The position numbers and the translations under genes were made by a program. DNA of 16,883 nucleotides from the NCBI GenBank assembly GCA_035504235.1, contig DATJSH010000164.1:1-16883 (forward strand), read 5' to 3'. The stretch comes from DATARH01 sp035504235. GTDB lineage: Bacteria; Pseudomonadota; Alphaproteobacteria; ATCC43930; CGMCC-115725. The notes beneath the pieces were generated by a model that did no database searches, was not told the DNA's origin, and was given only the letters and a program-made list of their open reading frames with translations. Shown piece by piece: positions 1 through 7,860 of this stretch. The stretch's first letter is position 1; every line of letters starts with the position of its first letter.

Positions 1-393
1 CCGCGCTATCTGTCGGAAGAAAGCGATCGCCGCGCGATCCTTGGCGGCCTGCGTTTTGCGCGCCGTATCTTCGACGCGCCGGCGCTGAAGAAATACACCG
101 GCACCGAGACGTTTCCCGGCGTCAATATTCAAAGCGATGACGAGCTGCTCGATTATGCGCGCGGCTATGGCGGCACCTGCTACCACGCGAGTTGCACCTG
201 TATGATGGGGCAGCACCCGCTGGCGGTGGTCGACGACCAGCTCAAGGTGCACGGGCTCGAAGGGCTGCGGGTCATCGACGCCTCGGTGATGCCGGCGGTC
301 ACCTCGACCAACACCAACGCGCCGACGATCATGATCGCGGAAAAGGGCGCGGTGGCGATCAAGGGCGCGGCGCGGCAGAAGTTGGCCGCGTAG
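1..393 (+). CDS. GMC-family oxidoreductase, C-terminal fragment (5' end outside window)
   Basis: The window opens inside this gene in frame 1; 130 codons remain before the TAG stop. FAD-dependent GMC enzymes oxidise alcohols, sugars or choline-like substrates. The visible part is the C-terminal substrate and catalytic region. The catalytic His sits in the CYHASCTCMMG stretch (His codon 184-186), matching the YHPxGTCxMG motif of the family. It is followed by the LKVHGLEGLRVIDASVMP strand, and the second catalytic residue is the Asn in TNTNAP (codon 316-318). The FAD-binding N-terminus lies upstream of the window. The first Cys-type hydrolase gene begins 79 nt downstream in the same orientation, so the two are probably co-transcribed. 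It is related to, but clearly different from, the two complete GMC genes in the window. The family call is secure; the substrate is unknown. Confidence 0.93.
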   Translation, partial: PRYLSEESDRRAILGGLRFARRIFDAPALKKYTGTETFPGVNIQSDDELLDYARGYGGTCYHASCTCMMGQHPLAVVDDQLKVHGLEGLRVIDASVMPAVTSTNTNAPTIMIAEKGAVAIKGAARQKLAA

Positions 394-472
394 CGTGCCG
401 CGGCGCCAACGGGGTTGAGCGGCGGCGAAAATTGGGCTGAAGTCTCACCATCTCGTCAGGAGGAAACCCCCG

Positions 473-1222
473 ATGCCGTTTTATGAAAAAGGCAATGTCC
501 GCATCCGCTACGAAGATTCCGGTGGCTCCGGCTTTCCGCTGCTGGTGACGCCGGGTGGTGGCCTCAATTCGCGGGTCGCGATGTGGCCGACCGCCGCGAT
601 CAACGCGCCGGAAGAGTTCAAGAACGACTTCCGCTGCATCACGATGGATCAGCGCAACGCCATTGGCGGCGAGTCGACGGGGCCGGTGCCCACTGAAAAC
701 GCCTGGGATGCTTATGCCGACGATCAGCTTGGATTAATGGACCACCTCGGCATCGATAAGTTCTTCTATATGGGCTACTGCATCGGCGGCTGCTTTGCCG
801 GCAAGTTGTTGCAGCGCGCGCCCAACCGCGTCGTCGCGGCGGTGTTCCACCAGAGCGTCGGGCACCGCGCCGAGGATCCCGGTGTCATGATCCGGCACAG
901 CAACGAAAACTGGGTGCCCGAGTTCAAGAAGCGCCGGCCCGAGGTGTCGCAGGACAACATCGACAAATTCATCCACAGCCTGTGGGAAGTGCAGCCGGAT
1001 TTTCTCTACAGCGTGTCGCGCGATTTTATCGCGAAGTGCCAGACGCCGATCCTGGTGCTGCCCGACGATACGCCGTCGCATCCGCTGCAGACCTCGATCG
1101 ATGTCGCCTCGTTGGCGCCGAACTCGGACATCACCGTGTTCCCGTGGCGCGAGCCCGAGGAATTGCGGCAGCGCATGATCGGTAAGGTCCGCCGCTTCCT
1201 TAAGGAGCACACGCCGAAGTAA
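473..1222 (+). CDS. Alpha/beta-hydrolase with Cys nucleophile, subtype I (copy 1)
   Basis: 249 residues; ATG at 473 is preceded by AGGAGG (458-463) with 9 nt spacing. The fold is shown by the PGGGLNS oxyanion-type loop (residues 27-33), the MDHLGI helix and the nucleophile elbow GYCIGG with Cys103 where most relatives have Ser. The probable acid lies in LPDD of the later strand. The usual C-terminal catalytic His is not visible; the only late His shared by all four paralogues is in SHP, a few residues after the acid. Cys nucleophiles are known in dienelactone hydrolases, but this protein is not otherwise a clear member of that family. It is very similar to the copy at 2185 and more distant from those at 1389 and 10898. 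No signal peptide is seen, so it is probably cytoplasmic. Substrate unknown; ester, lactone or thioester chemistry is an inference. Confidence 0.92.
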   Translation: MPFYEKGNVRIRYEDSGGSGFPLLVTPGGGLNSRVAMWPTAAINAPEEFKNDFRCITMDQRNAIGGESTGPVPTENAWDAYADDQLGLMDHLGIDKFFYMGYCIGGCFAGKLLQRAPNRVVAAVFHQSVGHRAEDPGVMIRHSNENWVPEFKKRRPEVSQDNIDKFIHSLWEVQPDFLYSVSRDFIAKCQTPILVLPDDTPSHPLQTSIDVASLAPNSDITVFPWREPEELRQRMIGKVRRFLKEHTPK

Positions 1223-1260
1223 GCCATACCGCGGAGGTCTCCTTTGGCATCCCAAATTCT

Positions 1261-1341
1261 CGCCTCCGCCGGGCTTGATCCGGTGGTCCACGAATAGTTT
1301 CCGCTTATTCATGGATGGCCGGATCAAGTCCGGCCAAGGCG
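1261..1341. repeat. REP-like palindromic intergenic repeat, copy A
   Basis: An imperfect inverted repeat of about 81 nt. The left arm (1261-1296) begins CGCCTCCGCCGGGCTTGATC, and its reverse complement matches the right arm (1305-1341), which ends CGGCCAAGGCG. The loop is about 8 nt (GTTTCCGC). Each arm also holds a short CCGG-centred palindrome. Two further copies occur at 2967-3048 and 8391-8467. It fills most of the 166-nt gap between two hydrolase genes of the same orientation, so it may act as a partial terminator or as an mRNA-stabilising hairpin. That role is inferred from position. Confidence 0.85.
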
Positions 1342-1388
1342 CCTGAGGGGTGCTTCCACTGAGCAAATGCTGCCCTGGGAGAACTGCC

Positions 1389-2171
1389 ATGCCCATGTAT
1401 GAAAAAGGTCCCGTCCACATCCATTACGAGGAGGTGGGCTCGGGCTTTCCGCTGCTGATCATCCCCGGCGGCGGGCTCAACTCGACCGTCGAGGGCCTCA
1501 AGACGCACCCCTTCAACCCGCTCACCGAGCTCAGCGATGAGTTCCGGGTCATCGCCGCCGATTTGCGCAATGCCAAGGGCGGCGAGTCGACCGGGCCGCT
1601 CGAGGCCGACCGGCCGTGGGACGCCTACACCGACGATCATATCGGGCTAATGGACCATCTGGGCATCAAGCAGTTCATGGTGCTCGGCTTCTGCATCGGC
1701 GGGCCGTTTATCTGGAACTTGCTAAAGCGCGCCGGCGACCGCGTTGTCGCCGCCGTGCCGGTGCAGCCGAGCGGCTATCGTCACGAGATGCCGGAGCTTT
1801 CGTACAACAACAACATGAAGGGCTGGGGCCCCGAGTTGTGCACGCGCCGGCCCGACATCACGATGGCCCAGGTCGACACGTTCTTGAGTAACATGTACCG
1901 CGGTGACCGCGCCGACTTCGTCTACACCGTCTCCCGCGATTTCGTGCGGCAATGCCAGACGCCTATCCTGATCCTGCCCGACGACGTGCCGGGGCATCCC
2001 TATGCTGTTGCGCTGGAAAGCGCCTATCTCGCCCCTAACGCGCAGGTCAGCCTCTATCCCTGGAAAATGAGCCCGCTCCAGATCCAGCTGGCGCTGCGGC
2101 ATGTGCGCGGCTTCCTCAGGAACAATCTGCCCGCCGCGGCGGCAAAGCCGCTGGCAGCGGCCGCGCAGTAA
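1389..2171 (+). CDS. Alpha/beta-hydrolase with Cys nucleophile, subtype II (copy 2)
   Basis: 260 residues from ATG 1389. An upstream start at 1350 is possible, but alignment with its paralogues (MPxYEKG beginning) and a GGGAGA site at 1377-1382 support 1389. It has PGGGLNS near residue 26, DDHIGLMDHLGI before the elbow, and the elbow GFCIGG with Cys102. Late in the protein are LPDD and GHP, then LAPNAQVSLYPW. It lacks an obvious classical C-terminal catalytic His. It is closest to the distant copy at 10898 and belongs to a different subtype from its two immediate neighbours, so the array is not one recent tandem duplication. The Ala-rich tail after FLRNN (about 15 residues) is absent from the other copies. 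The stop is 13 nt before the next ATG, indicating an operon. Substrate unknown. Confidence 0.92.
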   Translation: MPMYEKGPVHIHYEEVGSGFPLLIIPGGGLNSTVEGLKTHPFNPLTELSDEFRVIAADLRNAKGGESTGPLEADRPWDAYTDDHIGLMDHLGIKQFMVLGFCIGGPFIWNLLKRAGDRVVAAVPVQPSGYRHEMPELSYNNNMKGWGPELCTRRPDITMAQVDTFLSNMYRGDRADFVYTVSRDFVRQCQTPILILPDDVPGHPYAVALESAYLAPNAQVSLYPWKMSPLQIQLALRHVRGFLRNNLPAAAAKPLAAAAQ

Positions 2172-2184
2172 TAAGGAGAACCCC

Positions 2185-2931
2185 ATGCCTTTTTATGAGC
2201 GCGGCAATGTCCGCATCCGCTACGAGGAATGCGGCTCCGGCTTCCCGCTGCTGGTGACGCCGGGTGGCGGGCTCAACTCGCGGGTCAGCAACTGGCCGAC
2301 AGCTGTCTTCGACGCGCCTGAGGCGTTCAAGAGCGATTTCCGCTGCATCACGATGGACCAGCGCAATGCCAATGGCGGTGAGTCGCGGGGGCCGATCCCC
2401 GACGGCGACCCCTGGGAAGCCTTCGCCGACGACCAGCTCGGGCTGATGGACCATCTCGGCATCGATAAGTTCTTCTACATGGGCTACTGCATCGGCGGCT
2501 GCTTTGCCGGCAAGCTGCTGCAGCGCGCGCCCGACCGGGTCGTCGCCGCGGTGTTCTGCCAGACCGTCGGCCATCGCCCCGACGAGCACATCGACTACAT
2601 GTACAATTCGGGCAAGGACGTCTGGGCGCCGGAGCTGCTTCCCAACCGGCCCGACCTCAACATGGACATGGTGCTGAAGTACCTGCACAACCTCTACCGG
2701 GTGCAGCCCGACTTCCTCTACAGCGTGCCGCGCAGCTTTATCGCCGGCTGCCAGACCCCAATGCTCGTCCTGCCCGACGAGACCCCGGCCCACCCGTTGC
2801 AGACCTCGATCGACGTCGCGTCGCTGGCGCCCGATTGCGACATCACAGTGTTCCCGTGGCGCGACCCGCCGGAACTGAAGGCGCGGACGATCGAAAAGGT
2901 GCGCCGCTTCCTCAAGGCGAATGTGCCATAG
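2185..2931 (+). CDS. Alpha/beta-hydrolase with Cys nucleophile, subtype I (copy 3)
   Basis: 248 residues from ATG 2185, with AAGGAG at 2173-2178. A longer frame exists upstream, but it overlaps the previous gene and has no paralogue support. The protein begins MPFYERGNVRIRYEE, almost identical to copy 1. It has PGGGLNS, the elbow GYCIGGCFAGKLLQ with Cys102, and the late LPDETPAHP segment. It differs from copy 1 mainly in the cap region around residues 125-175, where substrate specificity usually lies in this fold. This suggests two related enzymes with different substrates rather than simple gene dosage. It is the last gene of the plus-strand hydrolase run and is convergent with the GMC gene at 3087-4685. 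Family secure; substrate unknown. Confidence 0.92.
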   Translation: MPFYERGNVRIRYEECGSGFPLLVTPGGGLNSRVSNWPTAVFDAPEAFKSDFRCITMDQRNANGGESRGPIPDGDPWEAFADDQLGLMDHLGIDKFFYMGYCIGGCFAGKLLQRAPDRVVAAVFCQTVGHRPDEHIDYMYNSGKDVWAPELLPNRPDLNMDMVLKYLHNLYRVQPDFLYSVPRSFIAGCQTPMLVLPDETPAHPLQTSIDVASLAPDCDITVFPWRDPPELKARTIEKVRRFLKANVP

Positions 2932-2966
2932 GCTGCGGGGGAGTCGTTCAGACGCTTCCGCTTCGT

Positions 2967-3048
2967 CGCCTCCCCCGGATTTGACCCGGGGGTCTATGAA
3001 TAGCTTCGGCTTATTTCGTGGATGGCCGGGATAAACCCGGCCAAGGCG
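2967..3048. repeat. REP-like palindromic intergenic repeat, copy B
   Basis: About 82 nt, homologous to copy A over its whole length: CGCCTCCCCCGGATTTGACC at the left, a GAATAGCTTCGGCTTAT centre, and CCGGCCAAGGCG at the right. The arms are imperfectly complementary. It lies between the convergent hydrolase (ends 2931) and GMC oxidoreductase (ends 3087), where a bidirectional terminator is expected. There is no poly-T tract. Confidence 0.85.
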
Positions 3049-3086
3049 ACTGAGTGGTGGTTGTCTGGGCCAAACGAGCGCGGTCG

Positions 3087-4685
3087 TCAGGCCGCGTCCT
3101 TCAGTACCAAATCCGCCGCCTTTTCGCCGATCATGATCGATGGCGCGTTGGTGTTGCCCGAGGTCAGGGTCGGCATGATCGAGGCGTCGGCAACCCGCAA
3201 GCCCTCGATGCCGTGCACCCGGAGCCGGGCATCGACGACGGCCATCGAGTCGGAGCCCATCTTGCACGTGCCGACCGGGTGATAGGTCGTCTCGGCCGCG
3301 CTCTTGACCCAGTCGATGATCTCGTCGTCCGTTTGGCGGTCGGTGCCGGGTGCGATTTCGCTTACCTGCAGCGGCGCCATCGCCGGCGCGGTCATGATCG
3401 CGCGGGCGATGCGGATCGCCTTGACCGTCAGCTCGGCGTCGGGCGGGGCCGACAGGAAGTTGAAGTTGATCGCCGGCGGTCTTTGCGGGTCGGACGAGGT
3501 GATGTGGATGTGGCCCTTGCTCTCCGGCCGCATCGGATGGGCGTAGCAGGTGAAGCCGGATTGCGTGGCGATGCGCGGCCCCTTGGGCCCCGGCTGGGTC
3601 AGCATCGGGACCCAGCCAAGCAGCAGATCGGGCGCCTCCAGCCCTTCGCGCGAGCAGACGAAAGCGCGCATCGGCGCTCCGACCGATGCCAGAAAACCTT
3701 TGCGAAATAAAGCATAGCGGAGTGCCTGATGCACCATGCCGAGACCGCGGGCACGGTCATTGTTGGTGATGCCCCGCTTGCCGACAAGCCAGCGGGTACG
3801 CGGCGCGTAATGGTCGCGCAGGTTTTCCCCGACCCCGGGGAGCGCCTGGCGCACCTCGATGCCAAGCTTGCGCAGCCGCTGCGGCTCGCCGATGCCGGAC
3901 AATTCCAGCAGTTGCGGCGAGTTGATCGTGCCGGCGCAGACCACGACCTCGCGCGCGGCGGCCTCGCGCGGCTCGCCACCGACCGAATACTTGACGCCGG
4001 TGCAGCGCGTGCCCTCGATGCGCACGCGCTCGGTCAGCGCATTGGTCTCAATGCGCAAATTCTGCCGATGGCGGATGGGGTCGAGATAGGCGCGGGCGGT
4101 GCTCTGGCGACGGCCGCGATGGATCGTCGCCTGGCTCATGACGATGCCTTGCTGGCTGGCGCCGTTGTAATCCGGGTTGTGCGGGATGCCGACCTCGCCC
4201 GCCGCCTTGATCAGCGCCTGAAAGATCGGCTCCTTTGGCGGCGGGTCGGTGACGCGCAGCGGGCCGTCGCGGCCGCGGAACCGGTCGTCGCCGCCGCCCT
4301 CGTAGCTCTCCATCCGCTTGAAGAAGGGCAGGACCTCCTCGTAGCTCCAGCCCTGGTTGCCCATCTGCGCCCAGGTGTCGAAGTCCTGCGCCTGGCCGCG
4401 CACAAAGGCCATGCCGTTGATCGAGCTGGAGCCGCCCAACAGCTTGCCCCGGGGCACCGGAATGCGGCGGCCGTTGGTGTTGGCCTCGGGCTCGGCCGAG
4501 TAGAGCCAATTGGCGGCGGGGTTGGTGATGAGCCGTGCCGAGCCGACCGGAATGAATGACCAGGGATGGCTCGCCCGGCCGGCTTCGAGCAGGAGCACCT
4601 TGTTGCGCGGGTCGGCCGACAGGCGATAGGCGACGGCGGCGCCGGCCGAGCCGGCGCCGACCACGATGTAGTCGTAGTTTTCCAT
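3087..4685 (-). CDS. GMC-family FAD-dependent oxidoreductase (choline dehydrogenase-like)
   Basis: 532 residues, a typical full length for the family. The frame is open further upstream, but ATG 4685 is chosen because MENYDYIVVGAGSAGAA starts right at the Rossmann beta strand with its GxGxxG FAD site. GMC signature 1 is seen in RGKLLGGSSSINGMAFVRG and signature 2 in CAGTINSPQLLELSGIG. The C-terminal catalytic His is in TYHPVGTCKMG (about residue 469) and the catalytic Asn in GNTNAP (about residue 513). No export signal is visible. The protein probably oxidises an alcohol to an aldehyde with FAD, using oxygen or a quinone as acceptor. It starts 13 nt after the stop of the YghU-like gene, so the two form an operon. 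Substrate unknown; specialised names such as BetA are not justified. Confidence 0.95.
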   Translation of the reverse strand: MENYDYIVVGAGSAGAAVAYRLSADPRNKVLLLEAGRASHPWSFIPVGSARLITNPAANWLYSAEPEANTNGRRIPVPRGKLLGGSSSINGMAFVRGQAQDFDTWAQMGNQGWSYEEVLPFFKRMESYEGGGDDRFRGRDGPLRVTDPPPKEPIFQALIKAAGEVGIPHNPDYNGASQQGIVMSQATIHRGRRQSTARAYLDPIRHRQNLRIETNALTERVRIEGTRCTGVKYSVGGEPREAAAREVVVCAGTINSPQLLELSGIGEPQRLRKLGIEVRQALPGVGENLRDHYAPRTRWLVGKRGITNNDRARGLGMVHQALRYALFRKGFLASVGAPMRAFVCSREGLEAPDLLLGWVPMLTQPGPKGPRIATQSGFTCYAHPMRPESKGHIHITSSDPQRPPAINFNFLSAPPDAELTVKAIRIARAIMTAPAMAPLQVSEIAPGTDRQTDDEIIDWVKSAAETTYHPVGTCKMGSDSMAVVDARLRVHGIEGLRVADASIMPTLTSGNTNAPSIMIGEKAADLVLKDAA

Positions 4686-4698
4686 CCGTGTGTGGGCG

Positions 4699-5577
4699 CT
4701 ATTGCGCGGCGGCGGCCATCTTGTCGGCGGTCTTGGTCTCGAAGTCGCTCGCGTCGTGGCGCTCGTGCAGCTGCTCGTGCGGCTCGCCGGAGAGGCGGTT
4801 GACCATGCGGCCGCGCCGCACCGCCGGCCGCGCCAGCATCGCGTCGCACCAGCGCTGCACATTTTTGTATTCCTGCACCTGTAGGAACTCGGCGCCGCCG
4901 TATTGGTTGAACCGCGCTAGCCCGCCATACCACGGAAAGCAGGCCATGTCGGCGATCGTGTAGTCGGGGCCGGCGACCCATTCGCTTTCAGCGAGCCGCT
5001 TGTCGAGCACGTCGAGCAGCCGCTTCGCTTCCATCGTGAAGCGGTCGATCGCGTACTCGATCTTGATCGGCGCATAGGCGTAGAAATGGCCAAAGCCGCC
5101 GCCGATATAGGGCGCGCTGCCCATCTGCCAGAACAGCCACGACAGGCACTCGGCGCGTGCCGCCGGATCGGCGGTGGTCGGCAGGAACTCGCCGAACTTC
5201 TCGGCGAGATGCATGAGGATCGCGGCGGTCTCGAAGACGCGGATCGGCTTCGGTCCGCTGCGGTCCATCAGCGCCGGGATCTTCGAGTTCGGGTTGATCG
5301 CGACAAAATCGCTGCCGAACTGGTCGCCCTCGCCAATCTTGATCAGCCAGGCGTCGTATTCGGCGCCTTTGTGGCCCTTCGCCAGCAGCTCCTCGAACAT
5401 GATCGTGACCTTGACGCCGTTGGGGGTGCCCAGCGAGTAGAGCTGAAACGGGTGCTTGCCGATCGGCAGCTTCCGCTCGAATTGCGCGCCGGCGGTCGGC
5501 TTGTTGATATTGGCGAAGCGGCCGAGGGCCGGCTTGGCGACCCAGACTTTCGGCGGCGTGTATTCCGTGTCGGACAT
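4699..5577 (-). CDS. yghU: YghU-type glutathione S-transferase / disulfide-bond reductase
   Basis: 292 residues from ATG 5577, with a GGAG site 8 nt upstream. Strong family resemblance runs along the whole length: KVWVAKPALG, FANINKPTAG, QLYSLGTPNGVKVTIMFEEL, EYDAWLIKIGEGDQF, NPNSKIPAL (cis-Pro loop), GGGFGHFYAYAPIKIEYAI and the C-terminal NEQLHERHDASDFET-like segment, here EPHEQLHERHDASDF. It has an N-terminal thioredoxin-fold domain from about residue 50 and a helical C-terminal domain. E. coli YghU binds two glutathiones and shows disulfide-bond reductase and organic peroxide activity. Here it is upstream of and probably co-transcribed with a GMC oxidoreductase, which may generate peroxide or aldehyde that a glutathione enzyme would detoxify; that link is inference. 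A slightly earlier in-frame start (5613) has no clear ribosome site. Confidence 0.93.
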   Translation of the reverse strand: MSDTEYTPPKVWVAKPALGRFANINKPTAGAQFERKLPIGKHPFQLYSLGTPNGVKVTIMFEELLAKGHKGAEYDAWLIKIGEGDQFGSDFVAINPNSKIPALMDRSGPKPIRVFETAAILMHLAEKFGEFLPTTADPAARAECLSWLFWQMGSAPYIGGGFGHFYAYAPIKIEYAIDRFTMEAKRLLDVLDKRLAESEWVAGPDYTIADMACFPWYGGLARFNQYGGAEFLQVQEYKNVQRWCDAMLARPAVRRGRMVNRLSGEPHEQLHERHDASDFETKTADKMAAAAQ

Positions 5578-5706
5578 TGGTGAAGCTCCGGAGATTGGGG
5601 GATCGATGCACACAGAGTGCGCAATCGGCTTGGCTCACGCAAGCTTGGGCGCGCTGAGGACCGGGCCCGGCGCTGCGCCTCAGTCTCGATTTCGCAAAGT
5701 GACGGT
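5578..5706. other. Intergenic gap upstream of the yghU-like gene
   Basis: 129 nt without a supportable gene. It should hold the promoter of the minus-strand yghU-GMC operon and the 3' end of the exported-protein transcript. I see no convincing -35/-10 pair and no strong terminator hairpin. Confidence 0.4.
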
Positions 5707-6279
5707 CTACTGGTCGGTCGAGAAAATGTTGCCGCGTCTTATGGTGCAGTCGGCGGATCGGACGGTCGTTGACACCAACTCGTCCTGATATCCGTTCAGC
5801 TTCATCATCACCACGCGCCCGGTTGCCGGGTCGGGCCGTGCGACGGCGGTAAAGCTGCACGTCATGCGGGCGAGATCGATTGTCACGGTCCGGATGATGA
5901 AACCTTCGACCTGGCGCGATATGCCGATGAGATTGCCGTCCTCGATCGTCCACGCGACCATTTGCTGGCGAGGTCCCGATGCGGCGGCATTGGGCGCCAG
6001 CACGGCGCGCTCGTGCTCGCTCGCCATGCCGGCGGTGACGTCCGCGTAATCGAAAACCCGCCCGGAGAGGCTCACATAAATTTTGCGGACGACGTGGATG
6101 TCGTTGGACATCGGGTCGTCGCGGCCTTGGCTATGCTTCCACACATTGTTCGCGGTCGCGTGGGCTTCGATCGAATAGCCCTTCAACTCGTCGAGGGTAA
6201 CCGCGTCGGCCTCAGTACAAAGGGCGACGCAAAGCAGGCCCATGGCAACGCCACCGCCAAAAAAAGTGCAACCCTTCAA
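5707..6279 (-). CDS. Probable exported protein of unknown function
   Basis: 190 residues from a TTG start at 6279, chosen because GAGGAA (complement of 6286-6291) lies 6 nt upstream and the start gives a signal-peptide layout: Lys near the N-terminus, a hydrophobic run GGGVAMGLLCVALC and a possible TEADA cleavage site. Alternatives are ATG 6243, which removes the charged n-region, or an upstream start at 6345. The mature protein has no recognised motif. It has the segments LDELKGYSIEAHATANNVW and GNLIGISRQVEGFIIRTVTI, with two Cys late in the chain (MTCSF and ADCTI) that could form a disulfide, consistent with a periplasmic location. It is transcribed divergently from the thioredoxin/UGSC operon. 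I do not recognise the family. Confidence 0.7.
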   Translation of the reverse strand: MKGCTFFGGGVAMGLLCVALCTEADAVTLDELKGYSIEAHATANNVWKHSQGRDDPMSNDIHVVRKIYVSLSGRVFDYADVTAGMASEHERAVLAPNAAASGPRQQMVAWTIEDGNLIGISRQVEGFIIRTVTIDLARMTCSFTAVARPDPATGRVVMMKLNGYQDELVSTTVRSADCTIRRGNIFSTDQ

Positions 6280-6420
6280 GGTTCGTTCCTCGCCAAAGAC
6301 CCCTCTACCGGAGCCGCTGAAATAGCATGGTCGAGGCATTCCCAAATATTGTTTTCGCTCAAATCTTGCCAGTTGCGGGGCTTGGTTTCATGCTTCGCCC
6401 GCGCAACGAGGGAGCCGGGC

Positions 6421-7860
6421 ATGAGCGAGACGCCGCTTGATGGTCTGGTCGCGGTGGTCAAACGCGATTGCCCCACTTGCGAGCTGACCGCCCCGGTGCT
6501 TGGCGATCTGGCGCGGCGCGCGCGATTGCAGGTCTATACCCAGGACGATCCGAGCTTCCCGGAGACCGTCAGCGCTCGCATCGACGACACGGCTCTCGAC
6601 ATCTCGCACCGCTTGAAGATCGAGGTCGTACCGACATTGATTCGATTGGATCATGGTCGCGAGATCGATCGTACTTATGGCTGGGACCGCAAGGAGTGGG
6701 AGCGGGTTGCCGGCATTGCCGGGCTGGGGCCGAACCTGCCCGACGCGCGGCCCGGCTGCGGCGCCAAGAATATCGAGCCGGGGGTCATCGAGCGGCTCAG
6801 AATCCGCTTTAACGAGACCGGGCTCAAATCGCGACGCATCGAAATCGGCGCTGACGAGGACGACCAGGAGGCGATGCACGAACGCGGCTGGTCGGACGGG
6901 CTGCCGCTGGTGCCGCCGACCGAGGAGCGGGTGCTCAGGATGCTCGACGGCACCTTGCGCGACCCGCAGGAGGTGATCGGGCTGGTGCCGCCGATCCTCG
7001 CGCCGGCGACGGTCGAGAAGATCGCGATCAACGCGGTGATGGCCGGGTGCAAGCCGGAATATTTGCCGACGGTGCTCGCCGCGGTCGAGGCGGTGCTCGA
7101 CGAGAAATTCGCGATGCACGGCGTGCTGGCGACGACGATGTTTGTCGGGCCGGTGGTCATCGTCAACGGCGCGGTGCGCCGCCGCATCGGGATGAACGCC
7201 AAGGGCAATGCGCTGGGGCAAGGCAATCGCGCCAACGGCGCGATCGGCCGCGCGCTGCAGCTCGTCATCCGCAATATCGGCGGCGGCCGGCCGCAAGAAG
7301 TCGACCGTGCGACGCTCGGCAACCCCGGCAAGTGGACTTATTGCTTTGCCGAGGACGAAGAGGGCTCGTGCTGGGAGCCGTTGTCGGTGGAAAAGGGGCT
7401 GCAGCCCGGGCAGTCGGCGGTGACGGTGTTCGCCGGGTTCGGCTTGCAGGGTGTCGTCGACCAGAAATCGCGCGAGCCGGAAAGCCTGTGCCGCAGCTTC
7501 GCCGAGTCGCTGAAGGTGCTGTTCAACGTCAAGAGCGCGCCCTCGGCCGACGCGCTGATCGTCATGAGCCCCGAGCACGAGCGAACCTTCCGCAACGCCG
7601 GGTGGTCAAAGGCGCGGGTCTACGAAGAGCTTTACAAGCTCTGCAAAATCCCCGGCGAAGATCTTGTCATGGGCGCCAAAGGCATCGCCGAGGGCACTGC
7701 GAGCCCTCGCGCCGGCACGATGGTCGATAAGTTCCGCCCCGGCGGCCTCATGATCGTACGCGCCGGCGGCGGGGCAGGGATGTTTTCGGGTATTATCGGC
7801 GGCTGGTCATCGAGCGGCCCGCGCGGCAGCACACCGGTAACCAAGGAGGTGCGGAATTGA
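6421..7860 (+). CDS. Thioredoxin-like domain fused to a large uncharacterised domain; partner of the UGSC selenoprotein gene
   Basis: 479 residues from ATG 6421; GAGGGAG at 6408-6414 lies 6 nt upstream. The frame is open further 5' but that stretch runs through the divergent promoter region. Residues 1-100 look like a thioredoxin fold: a redox pair CPTC at Cys17-Cys20, then a cis-Pro loop VVPT (Pro71) and the strand LIRLDHGREI. The remaining 370 residues form a separate domain that begins after a PGCGAKN segment (Cys113) and carries GWSDGLPLVPPT (residues 156-167), VIVNGAVRRRIGMNAKGNALG and a glycine-rich end GLMIVRAGGGAGMFSGIIGG. I do not recognise its biochemical function. Its stop overlaps the next gene's start by 4 nt, so the two are translationally coupled. 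I infer that the CPTC domain reduces or is reduced by the Sec/Cys centre of the second protein. Confidence 0.88.
   Translation: MSETPLDGLVAVVKRDCPTCELTAPVLGDLARRARLQVYTQDDPSFPETVSARIDDTALDISHRLKIEVVPTLIRLDHGREIDRTYGWDRKEWERVAGIAGLGPNLPDARPGCGAKNIEPGVIERLRIRFNETGLKSRRIEIGADEDDQEAMHERGWSDGLPLVPPTEERVLRMLDGTLRDPQEVIGLVPPILAPATVEKIAINAVMAGCKPEYLPTVLAAVEAVLDEKFAMHGVLATTMFVGPVVIVNGAVRRRIGMNAKGNALGQGNRANGAIGRALQLVIRNIGGGRPQEVDRATLGNPGKWTYCFAEDEEGSCWEPLSVEKGLQPGQSAVTVFAGFGLQGVVDQKSREPESLCRSFAESLKVLFNVKSAPSADALIVMSPEHERTFRNAGWSKARVYEELYKLCKIPGEDLVMGAKGIAEGTASPRAGTMVDKFRPGGLMIVRAGGGAGMFSGIIGGWSSSGPRGSTPVTKEVRN
7843..7849 (+). promoter_or_regulatory. Ribosome binding site that fixes the TTG start of the UGSC gene
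   Basis: AAGGAGG, a full anti-Shine-Dalgarno match inside the end of the upstream gene, 7 nt before TTG 7857. No ATG lies in a comparable position, so the TTG start is well supported. The TTG overlaps the upstream TGA stop (TTGA, 7857-7860). Confidence 0.85.

Noticed and set aside
2116..3267. 383-residue minus-strand open frame over the third hydrolase gene
   Set aside because: It is antisense to a clearly homologous gene, Arg/His/Gly-rich, without domains; typical of high-GC shadow frames.
5962..6420. N-terminal extension of the thioredoxin-fusion protein up to 5962
   Set aside because: It overlaps the divergent exported-protein gene and its leader; ATG 6421 has a well-spaced GAGGGAG and starts just before the thioredoxin-like domain.
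6388..7578. 396-residue minus-strand open frame over the thioredoxin-fusion gene
   Set aside because: Low-complexity Arg/Ala/His composition, no ribosome site or motif, antisense to a gene with clear domains.
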